Part shown: positions 11,489 to 21,683 of the stretch, in pieces | How positions within the stretch are numbered: the stretch's first letter is position 1 | How the letters are laid out: the number at the start of each line of letters is the position of its first letter | DNA from: Cenococcum geophilum 1.58 | Lineage: Eukaryota > Ascomycota > Dothideomycetes > Gloniales > Gloniaceae | Assembly: GCA_001692895.1 (NCBI GenBank) | Contig: KV748254.1 | Span: 714,834-778,833 of the forward strand | DNA length: 64,000 bases | Direction: 5' to 3' | The notes under the pieces: generated by a model | What the model saw: the letters and a program-made list of their open reading frames with translations, nothing else | Told to the model about the DNA's origin: nothing | The model's database searches: none | Program-made: the position numbers and the translations under genes

Positions 11489-14400
11489 ATGGAGACCGAA
11501 ATACGAAACAACGATGGACTCGATTTTGGTAGTTCGGCCTTCATGAGCTATAATTCTGTACCCTTACCTCTGAGCCAAGCTGCCACCAGATATCCAGACA
11601 TGGATATCCCGTTACCTCAGCCGGAAGATGCGGTAGACCTAGGCAGTCTCCAGTTTATGACAGATGATCAATCATACCCAGACCCTGCTCAGCAGAGTCA
11701 CATCACCGACTATTATTCAGGGCTGATCGAAGATGAAGCCATCTCGACGGATTCCACAACGCGTTCATCCTTGCCTTTGCCTGTCATGCCAACGAGCCAA
11801 AGCAGTTTCCAAACAATGCCGGACACTCAGCAATCATACCTACCACCCTCATTGGATCCTCTTCTACCTATTCATCAGAGCGATTACAGCTTACCCTCTG
11901 ACCATGACTATGTACCGAATGAGAGCTTTGTAAGCCGTTCCAAGCAGATTGGTGCTTAAAGTGTTTGGATGCTCCTGCTGGAATGGCTTAAGACCGCTTT
12001 GTTGAGCAGTCCTGTAACCACCGTTGGTTACTGAAGGCCTTCAGGCATGCGGGTCTATCCAATCACTTCTGGCATTGACTTCGTGCTCTTCCTTGCTTTA
12101 CTAACGATCATAGGACGTAAATGACATGCCAAATTCTGGTACCTGGAGTAGCCAATTTTCTTCTACGATGGTCGTTGATGACCCGATACCGGCGATAACA
12201 CCACCGTATTCCTCTCTCTATGCTAACCCGCATACCGTGGGTACGGCCAAGCGGCCGCTGTCGAACAACAGTCCTGAATTACCCGCGCCAAAGCGCCAGT
12301 TTCTAACCGACACTCATAACCCGGGCCACTATGTCCCAGTAGAGCTTGACTCCGTGACTTCGAACTCTATATGGAATGCGGACAGACGAGTAGAGTCGTC
12401 TCAGAGCAGCCATCAAAGCGAAGGACTTCCAGGAACGCCAATGCTGCTTGAGCCCCGGACAACATGCCTAGTTCGTCAGGAGGAGATTGGGCTTGACGAG
12501 GATGCCGCCGACGTTTGCGCCATTTGGTTCAGTAAAAAATACTCCGTCTTGCCTAGCGATCAAGACATTGAAGCATTGAGCCACTTAACTAAAGCGTCGA
12601 CCACCGCTGTTAAACATTGGTTTGGCCAGATGCTCAAACAAGGATTGGCAGGACACGATTCTGCCTACAAGTCCCAGTCAACTTTGGCATGCTCTCAAAT
12701 GTCTCTCGAAAAGCAGCAAACGTCGAATGAAACCACCGAAGAAATTCCCCAGCATTCTACCGAGGAGAATACCAGCGAACAACGCGCTCGCGGATCACAT
12801 CGATGCACTGAGGGCCAAGCCAGAAGGCGTTCAGGAAAGAAGAGCTGCACTCCGACAATAAACCCAGAAATGCTCCAGAGGGATGAGAGCAAAATTTTCC
12901 AATGCACCAGGAAATGCGGGAAGCGGTACGGGCGAAAGTGTGACTGGAAACGAAATGAAGAGGAGGGGTACCCATCAAAGCATTGGCTCTGCAGCTTGTG
13001 TCAATCTCAGGGGGAACGGGCTAAACCATGCTATCGAAGGTATCACTTCACCCAACATTTTAACAATATCCACCCTACGCTCTCTGCCGCCGACTATGAA
13101 ACCGCTAGCCTTGTCGAGACGGAGACTACTTTTCCCAGGAAATGCGGATTTTGCCCGAAGCGCTTTGTTAACAGGCAAGAACGTATCGATCATATTGCGG
13201 ACCACTTCAAGAAAGGAAAGTGCATGCTAGACTGGAATGACAGTGATGAGTCTGATGACTTTAATGATGATGATGATAGCGATGATAGCCCGGCAGATGA
13301 TAACGGCGAAGGCAGCGATTCTAGGAGTTCAGGTGACAAGCAGAATCCAGAAAACAATCCCGGCTCCGGAGAATGCGATGACAGTGAAGGAAATGACCAA
13401 AGTGGCCCATCTGCAGGCAGCGGTACGAATTCTCGGAATTCTCCAGCCACGACATTATGGAGAACAAGTTTTATACCGAACAACGTAGACAAGGACCAAG
13501 TTTCAGAGACACAAGGAAATGTCGAACCACCTCAAAGCACAAGCAGCCAATCCCCTACTACATACAACAATCAATCGGACCGCGGATGGTGTATCCTCGA
13601 ATCTCCACCCATAACACCCTTATTCTCTGACATCAATAGCCTGCATGACCCAGATAACCGCCCTATTTCACCAGGTTCCCAATGGAATAAAACTCAGTTA
13701 GACGACTCTTCGATGAAGGGTGAGGATTCTGCGACAGATCGTGGTCAGACCGAAAAAGAGTGTGATATCCGGCCTCCCGGACCCATCCTCGTCACGATGG
13801 CTGCCTGGCCAGCTCATAGCTCCATTGCGAGTGATTTGCTGTATGACCATTTGCCAGGAATTGACCCGCGCAAGAAGAGAAGGTATTCCCAGAACGCCCA
13901 GAGCGATCCTGTACCAAGAATCACTTGCAAGATTTCTAGGCCGGGACCCCACATAAGCAACATATTTAGGCTTGAAAGAGAAAGTAATCTCTCCACTGGG
14001 GAGGTTGTTGAGGCTACCTCAAACACACTATCCTCCCCGTATATCGATTCCGGCGACCCATCGTGCCGCCATAACCCCCTCAATTCTGGTTATGCAACAT
14101 ACCCACCAACTTTAGCTTCAGCTTTGGCCCCAGCATCTGCCCAACCAACTTTAGCCTCAGCTTTTACCCCAACCCAAATGATGCTTGACTTCCCGGCGAC
14201 CGAGGCACTTGTTATTCCGAATGCCTCCGGAAAGCTGTTTTTCTGCACTTATGAAGCTGAGAAAGGAGATGAGAAACGCTTTGGAACGAAATCCGACTGG
14301 AAGAAGCATGAAAAGAGCTTCCATGAGACGGGCAAAGAGTATCGATGTCCTGATCCGAGTTGTTCTTGGACCTCCCGTTGCAAGAATGATTACTATCGGC

Positions 14401-16442
14401 ATTCCGAGCGCCATGGAAGCCTAAACGCTTTACCTGCGTTCAAAATGATGAGAAAATTGTCCCAGAAGACCGCGTTTAGATGCGGCTTCAACCACTGTAA
14501 AATGGTATCTTGTTCATGGAACGAACATTGCAATCACGTTGCAGATCATTTGGAAGTAGTACAAGCAAGTAGTGACCAAGAGAGCACGGGAGCAAAGGAT
14601 TTCCTTGCTTGTCTCGCATTTCTTGGGAAGCACCATTATCCCCGTGCATTCACGAACACTGGGGGTCCGGCCCTTGCTGCATCCGGGTTTAACCTACTGC
14701 AAGACTCTATGCAATCCATTTGGTCGCGTTCGCTCCTTACCAGCCTTCGGCTGCTAGGCACAGGTGGTTTCTCATTAGTGGATGAAGTCCTTGTTCGAGG
14801 AACGAACTTGAAAATTTGCCGAAAGACACTTAAGAAACGAGATAGCTCTGCGTTCGACGATCTTATCCAAGAGGTTGAAGTCTTGCAGCAACTTCGGCAT
14901 CCTCACATAATCCGCTTCCTCGGCACGTACTCTCGAGGCGACAGCCTTTCTATCTTCCTATCTCCGGTCGCAGAAGTCACCCTTTCAGTCTGGCTAGACA
15001 AACATGCTGTGGATATTCCGTCGTATGGACGAGATGATATGACTAAAATGTTTGGATGCCTAGCGTCTTCGGTCCGTTATCTCCATGAGAAGCGACCGTT
15101 GATTAAACATATGGACATCAAGCCCCAAAACATTCTAGTCATGGAAGGCAAGTACGAGTTCCCAAATCTGGTTCTGAGTGACTTCGGCATTTCGGAAATA
15201 TCCAAAGAAAGCCTCTCGAATGCAGGTTCAGGTCCTATGACTCGGCGATACTGCGCCCCCGAAGTAGCAAGCTCTGTTTCCAGAGGAATCGAAGCTGATA
15301 TTTACTCCCTTGGCTGTGTCTTTTTAGAGATAGCCCTTGTCATACATCGCCATGCTGGTCGAGGTTACCGCGAATTCCAAAGCGAGTTCCGCGAAGGAAA
15401 GTGTTATTACAACGACCTTCCGCGCGTTTACTGGTGGATTGATTTCCTTCGAGGACAAGACACTAACCCTAACGGTGGATACATACTCCAAACCGTCAAG
15501 AGTATGCTAAATCCGAAGCCCACCGGTCGACCCGATGCAGCTGCTGTCTCGGCCATTTTTACCCCTGGACCTTGTTGTGTGGCCTGGCCTACTGGTACCA
15601 AATCCTTTCCTGGACCTCTGGAGGAAATTAGTTCCCTGGCTGACGTACTTCTTGAAAAAAGCGATATTAACTTGCAAAAAGAGCTCGATTTGCTGGAAGG
15701 TGCAAATCTACACCAACATCATGATTGTCTGCAGAGCGCCATCCACTGGTTCCAGTTATGTTCTACTCAGCATCCGGCGTGCAATGACATGGGCAACCAT
15801 TCGTCACTACTTCCAACACGTCTTCTGGATGTCCAGCAGACTAGACATGATGAATCTCCTGGTCGGCTTATCTTCACAACTGAACTCCCTTCTAACGTCG
15901 ACTATGTCACACTAAGCTACGTTTGGGGAAATGCTGACCAACTCATGCTCACCACCAATAATGTTCACACTATGCTCCAATCACTTCCAAAAGAAAGCTT
16001 GCCTCAAGCCGTCGCCGACGCTATCTCTGTCACAAGACGCCTAGGCGTCCGCTACCTCTGGGTAGATTCGCTGTGCGTGATCCAAGATTCCCAAGAAGAC
16101 CGGCATAGAGAATGCGACGGGATGGCCGAAGTGTACCGCAATGCTGTACTCACCATTGTCAACAACAGCAACGATCCGCTAATTGCCCACTCGGACGATC
16201 ATTCAATGATCGACTGGCTGTCTCCCGGTTTCGCCTGGGACACACGGGCATGGACGCTGCAAGAGCGACTCCTCTCAAAACGTGTCCTTCACTTGACGGA
16301 CAAGCAGATGTATTGGGAGTGCAATGAGCTCAAAGCTTCAGAAACTTTCCCGCACGGTCTTCCGCCGCTTCTCTGGGAATCGGTCCACTGCCACTCGAAG
16401 CAGCCGCTGCTGCAAGAGCGCCATCCTGCTGGGTTGATTTAG
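11489..16442 (+). CDS. Homeodomain-like / C2H2 zinc-finger / protein kinase / HET-domain fusion protein
   Basis: Exons 11489-11929 and 12114-16442 give 1,589 residues. The 184-nt intron has GTAAGC, TACTAAC and CATAG, and both sides are phase 0. Residues 1-270 are low-complexity with a KRP...APKRQ nuclear-signal-like stretch near 192-209. A KN-type homeodomain-like segment lies at about 272-322 (IWFSKKYSVLPSDQDIEAL, VKHWFGQML). Zinc-finger block 1 is at 409-516 (CTRKCGKRYGRKCDWKR, CGFCPKRF...H...H), followed by a very acidic linker at 520-546. Block 2 is at 856-961 (TKSDWKKHEKSFHETGKEYR). The kinase spans about 1022-1296: GTGGFS loop, Lys about 1051, Glu about 1067, HMDIKPQN in place of HRD, DFG at 1170-1172 and CAPE. 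The HET domain spans about 1397-1551 (VTLSYVWG, GVRYLWVDSLCVIQD, TRAWTLQERLLSKRVLHLT), preceded by the usual LPTRLLDV lead. The main exon is one uninterrupted frame, so the fusion is not a splicing guess. A role in allorecognition or regulated cell death is inferred. Confidence 0.9.
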
Positions 16443-16992
16443 GGACTTTTTCTACATGGAGAAAAAAGGAAAGAATGAAAGAAGTGAAAAAAATTCTTCA
16501 CCAAAAAATTTTCGGGATGGATGGCGCAATGTCTCTATGTTTCCCTTCACTGAAATTGAGACATTTGCTTGGTTTTTTCAGAGGAGTTCCAGCCTTGTCA
16601 TAGTTCTTGAGCGTGGTTGCGAGTTGTGGTGGTCAGATTATTTTCTGCTGTTTTTAATACCCAACTGTCATTAAAATGAAGTTAAGTTGTTCACGGCCAT
16701 TCTAAAAGCTATTATTCTGGACTTGTTAAACCGCTCAGGTTGGCCAATCATTATGAGTAATTGCGGAGACGACATAAATCAAGATATTACCGTTCTCAAA
16801 TATGAAGTATGAGATCTACACTAAATTACCGGAGGTGGAACTGCACCACCAACGCTCTTTTTGCTGACATTTAGGCTACAATTAAACTAGGTTACAATCG
16901 AGTCCTTATTTGCACAGATTTCCCAGCGATAATTCATGCTTAAGAGCGGTTCGTCACAGAGCTGTAATCACGGCCAAAGGAGGCGAGGCTGG
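16443..16992. other. Intergenic, no supported gene
   Basis: This is AT-rich, between the convergent fusion gene and the minus-strand hypothetical gene. It should contain both 3' ends. No terminator or poly(A) signal can be fixed from sequence alone. Confidence 0.4.
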
Positions 16993-18151
16993 CTAGGAGA
17001 GTCTTAGAGAGGCTAAGTCAAGCCATTGGCCGAATTGACAACCCTTTCCTAGGTGTGGGGGTTGATTCTCAAAGCTTTCAGTCTCTGGACTGCTGAGAAT
17101 AGTGTCTCCAAGAGGTTCGTTCATCATCCACCGAAGTAACAACTTGACGTTATCCACATTCTCTTCCTCAAAATCAAGGTACTTTGTCAAGCGGACGACA
17201 AGATATTTGCCGTCAAAATGCACCTGGACAATCCGAACTTTCCGGCCGGCGAAAGTATACACAAAGACCTTTGAGCCTAGTCATCAGCATTAATCACCAC
17301 TCACGGAGCCAGGAAAAAACAAACCGGAAATATCTGATGCTCCTTATATTCCTTTAATTGCATTCGTCCCCTTATAAGACTGACGGCACAGATCATCTCG
17401 CTCCGAAGCAGCTTGTCTTCCCCCGTAGCCTGTTCCACTAGTATGCAGGCAGTGTGCACTTTCGGTCGCGGATAAGGAATAAACACCGTAAGCATCCGCC
17501 ACTTTTGGGTAAGCCGCGAATAGTCGGATAGAAATCTATTCTCAAGGGTACTTGTCCTAAAACAAATCAGCATTCTCCATACATTACTCTGCAATGAGTC
17601 TAGTAGGCCGACGTATCTAAGCCGTTTGCTTTGCCGGTCTGCCAGACCGACTCCACCATAGCACCCAGCAAATCAAACAGGTCCGCCGTCGGTAGGGTAA
17701 TGGGTCTAGTTCGTTGGATTTTGCCAAACCAACCGACCGTCCGGTCGGTTTATTGGAGACATTGTTACTCCGCGATTCCCGAATTAAGAACTCACATTTG
17801 TTCCCAATTTCTTGATGCTAATAGATCCCAATCATAACGGTGAGACCCCAGATACTCAGAAAACCACTGCCCGAGTCCGTAGGCTTCATGAAAATTGTCA
17901 TTGTAGCCTGGAGCAGGTTCATCCCACTCAGGTTTTTCGACTTTTTCGAATAACTCGTCGAATTTATGGGCCGGAAATGGCGTGCAGAAATTAAGGTCAG
18001 TTGTGTCCTCGGGGTGGAGATTCATCTGGAACAACTGAATGCCAAAGGTCGAAAGGTCGCTGTTGTCGATATAAGACGATTGTAGCTGTGTGAAGGTTAT
18101 CTTCATTTTTCCGAGACGATTGTAGTTCTCGAGCCTGGTTTTGAGGTCCAT
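16993..18151 (-). CDS. Fungus-restricted hypothetical protein, spliced
   Basis: Three coding segments on the minus strand read as one gene. Exon A (18151-17796) starts MDLKTRLENYNRLGKMK and contains FTQLQSSYIDNSDLSTFGIQ and FDELFEKVEKPEWDEPAP. Exon B ends at 17325 and contains TQKWRMLTVFIPYPRPKVHT and RGRMQLKEYKEHQIFP. Exon C (17268-16993) contains FAGRKVRIVQVHFDGKYLVV and LLLRWMMNEPLGDT. The 56-nt intron 17324-17269 is phase 0 on both sides. Exon B may begin at 17556, after a TTTTAG acceptor that restores the phase. However, its frame is open and protein-like upstream (LADRQSKRLRYVGLLDSL), so an extra exon or a longer exon B between 17795 and 17557 is likely. The pattern resembles an uncharacterised ascomycete family; I know no function. 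The start could lie further upstream. Confidence 0.6.
17731..17750. repeat. Short perfect palindrome
   Basis: AACCGACCG and CGGTCGGTT form 9-bp arms around two bases. It lies inside the uncertain intron/exon stretch of the hypothetical gene. Its function is unknown. Confidence 0.6.
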
Positions 18152-19061
18152 GACGATTGAGGGCAACTGGAGGTTGGGTTAAGGCGGAAGATGGGAGTAC
18201 GCCTGCGAGATCGCCAGGAACGGTGAATACAAGTGTGGCTCTCGCAAATGCGAGGAGCACTACGGGATCCGTAAATTTACATGTCCAATGAGGAGGCCGG
18301 AATTGAGTCAACAAATTGCCCTTGGCGTGTCACGCGAATATTATTGGCAGAGCAATAAGTCGGTTACGCAGGTCCGAGAAAATAACTGCGGTAATAATAA
18401 TAAACTATCGTTGTTGCATTTCAAGCTATGAAAACGTCGTGAACTCATCCCCAAAGCCTTTAAATGCGTGCATTGCCTCCCACAGTAATCACTATTGTCA
18501 ACTATGCCTTCGGAAAAGAAAAGCCGGAACTGTCCGAAAGCGCAACACCGGCGCTGAACAGCTCAATTAAGCACTTCGAGGTCTAGACTGAGCAGATACT
18601 GGATGTGTTACTAGAAGGAGAACGAGGAGATACTGATCACACATCAGATATCTATAACGAGAAGAAGCTCTGGAAGGCCGGACAACGGGACATATCCATG
18701 ATCATTGAACATTATACATGTGAAGTTCGGCCTTTGCTGAGAACCTTTTCGATAGCGATCCAAACAACGTTAGCACAAAGCCTCTATTGCTCTCACTTCG
18801 GTGAAAACTGAAGTCAGTGTGAGTGACCGAATGGCCATCGTCACAGAGAAGAATAACTTGTAGGCGTTCGAATATCAATCATTACATTCCAGAACTCTGG
18901 TAATATCTAGCCCGAACGGGATTTAGTAGCGCTGGCAGCAACAGGGACATTGCTACGTCACCCTAAAAAGCCCGCATCGCCGCCTAGGCACCGCCCTCGT
19001 ACTCGCTTTTCTGTCCAGCTACTTACATCGTATCACTTTGTCTTATCACCCCAATTATACG
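18152..19061. other. Divergent intergenic region with a possible gene fragment
   Basis: This separates two divergently oriented hypothetical genes. A plus-strand frame at about 18596-18811 (QILDVLLEGERGDTDH, KKLWKAGQRDISMII, YTCEVRPLLRTFSIAI) has protein-like composition, but an in-frame stop lies just upstream and I found no start or partner exon. It may be a relic or chance. Confidence 0.35.
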
Positions 19062-20249
19062 ATGCCCCAAAGGTTGCCTAGAACAGCTAGTGAATGGGCA
19101 CGAGAGGTCAAAAACCATGGATTATCTGATGGAAACATCCATAACGTCCTGGAATACAAGTCGACGTCAAAGATAGAGTTTGAGCGATATCTCTGTCTCA
19201 GAGTTATATGGAGGGTCCGGAAGCAGGCTTACTTCAAGCCGTCTGACTGGCTTCCTGGTGACGCTCTCGTCAAAGCCGAAGAATTCTTAGGAACCATGAC
19301 ATCCTGGTCTAAATACTTGGATTCGATGGGCAAAACGCTGGCTGGCGCTCCTATTGCAGACGTTGGCACCTTCACCCTTGCCCAATATTATCAATTACGG
19401 GTTTACGAAGATATAGACAAGGACCATGGAAATTACGAATTGCCAAAGATTTTTCCAATAGCGGGACGGACCAGTTCCAAAACGACGGAACAGACTGAAT
19501 TAGCACCGACTACTCCGACACGGTTATCCGGAAAGAAGGCCAGCAGAGTGGTACTAACAGATGACTCTGGGGAGTTAGACAGCTTCTGTCCGGGCTCGGA
19601 AGAGAATCTGATATTTGGACCGTGGCACCCCCTCACAATTTCAGCTACAAATGACGAGCTGAAAGTAAACATGGCTCTCGTCTTCTTCCTTAACTCAACT
19701 ACTATGCACCATCCAGACGTTCGAGCGGACTGGAAAATGCACAAGAGATTTTTCAAATTTGGCAACCTGTTCGAGGCAAGCACAGATGGGTACCTGGAAA
19801 AAGGCCAGTCCGGCGAAGTGGGTGCTATTTTGGAAGTGAAAGCATATATCAGGGAAGATAATATACTTCAAATTCAGATGCAGGAAAGTGCTCGAATGGC
19901 GGCTTGGATATTCGCAAATCCCGATGACGGCGAACTGCATCGTTCGGCGAGTGGAAAAGAATCGACCAGGTGAGAATTGCCCATTTTTCTCGGGTGTCGT
20001 GCTAACCAATGCAGGCGGTTGCTTATATCTCAGGACAACCACGAGATATATCTGACCTTTGCGGAATACGATGCAGCGTACGTTGAATACCTTAGAGACA
20101 ACGGCAGTCAGGACTCGTCTGAAACCGCAAAGCGTCCGCGATCATTTATGAGAATGAATCAGTTTGGTCCATGGGACACGACTATTAGCGAGCACATGAA
20201 GCAACTCGGTCATATTGTTTTAGCCTTCACCATTCAGCAAAGCCATTGA
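19062..20249 (+). CDS. Fungus-restricted hypothetical protein, two exons
   Basis: Exons 19062-19969 and 20015-20249 give 380 residues. The intron is only 45 nt, with GTGAGA, a GCTAACC branch and GCAG, and restores Arg across the junction. The start is ATG 19062 (MPQRLPRTASEWAREVKNHG). The frame continues upstream only to a TTG. Visible features are a Trp- and Tyr-rich N-terminal third, a middle segment PWHPLTISATNDELKVNMAL followed by WKMHKRFFKFGNLFEA, and a C-terminal block EIYLTFAEYDAAYVEYLRD with RMNQFGPWDTTISEHMKQL. I see no signal peptide, membrane segment or catalytic motif. Similar proteins of unknown function occur in other ascomycetes, as I recall; no function is proposed. Confidence 0.7.
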
Positions 20250-21683
20250 GAAACAAAATCGGAATCTGGGCAATTGCTGGATATGGCGGTTGGGAAGGCT
20301 GAGAATAGAAGGGACGATGATTGGTTCGAAAAAGGCATTAGGAGTCTCAGAATCACGTAGGTAGCGTAATATCTAATAACAGGAATAGCCGAATATCTCC
20401 ATTTCGATCAATTGGCTGCAGCGCTGCCTAAGTGTTGCATGTTCACTGTTATCATCATCGTTGTAGGGCGCAGTGCCTTCTACTTCTGTACTAGTATTCG
20501 ACAATTAAATGAACTGTCGCCTTGCAATTGAATTGCTAATTATGCCTTTACCACGGCTTCCGTAATCCTTCAATTACCTCCTTCCACGCTTCTCTTGCTC
20601 GTCCGACTCGTGCCCTTTTATTCCTGTTTCCTTGCCGTAGCAGCCTGCTCTACCATGGCATTCCGTAGACATCCCTCTTTCCCCGTTCTAGTGAGCTTTT
20701 TTCAGCTACCGCCTGCGCTGCTTTATCGCCCAACTGGGCACTAAGTGCTAGCTAAGTGTTTCCAAACACAAGGGCCTACGAAGCAGGTTTGAATCAAAAC
20801 TCCTACACAAGGCTGCGCTCAGAGCTCCAAGCCTCTTCTTGCCCTTTTTGTGTCAGTCACTGCCAGAGTTGTCGTAGTTGCCTAACCCGTACACTAGAGC
20901 GTCGGTTCATCTGAACGTGGCATATCAGGGAAGTAACCTCCATTTCCTGATGCAGGTGCACCGTAAGGTCTTTTGCGTTCTAAATAAAAGACTCGTAGTT
21001 CTCGATTATTATCTGAAGCTGGCTCGTCGGGTCAGGTACTCCAGCTGCGGTAAGAAGAGGGCGGCGGTAGTCACGGGAGGGGTGCGGCTGCTACGACTTG
21101 GGCGCGTTGGGCGCGACGACGAGATAACGAATTGGAATCGGGTAAATTGGGCAACCTAGTCTTCTTTGCAGGGGTTAATTTAGTTATTCTAGCCATTAGT
21201 AATAGCTAGGAAGGATGCCGATGTTGCTAGAATCAAGCTTAAAGTAGGTGTATATAGGCCCAATTACCCAGCGCGCGCCTATATAAAATCCGAACCGTAT
21301 ACCAGACCTTCTCACGAAGGTCTAGGACTAAAACAGCCGCTGAGTCACCAATTTGCAGGCGGTGCGGCCCGTGCGCTTAGCGGCATATGGATATTACCCT
21401 ATCCACGTCGATCTCTTGTAAGCCAAGTATTGCAATTTTAGCCTCTGCGAGAGTTTCAGCAGCAGGTGATCATGAACACGTGATTTGTAAGCTGAACAAT
21501 TCAGAGCTTCATGTTACACCATACAACATACATACACAAGCGGGACGCATTGATCCCTTCAACAAACATCAAAAACGGGCCCAAAACACCTTCCAATGCT
21601 GCTCTCATGACCCTCTCCTGCCCCCAAGCCTTTTCCCTACTAATACCGCTCAAAAAGATAGCCATAGTCACGAGAAGAATAGC
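20250..21683. other. Intergenic, no supported gene; small hairpin at 21304-21323
   Basis: Plus-strand frames at 20878-21159 and 21387-21878 lack domains; the latter overlaps the Gln-rich tail of hrd3 on the other strand. At 21304-21323 the arms AGACCTTC and GAAGGTCT surround four bases. This region holds the 3' ends of two convergent genes. Confidence 0.45.

Noticed and set aside
12622..14757. Several open frames of 60-115 codons inside the fusion gene on both strands
   Set aside because: They overlap the conserved zinc-finger and homeodomain coding frame and have no motif of their own.
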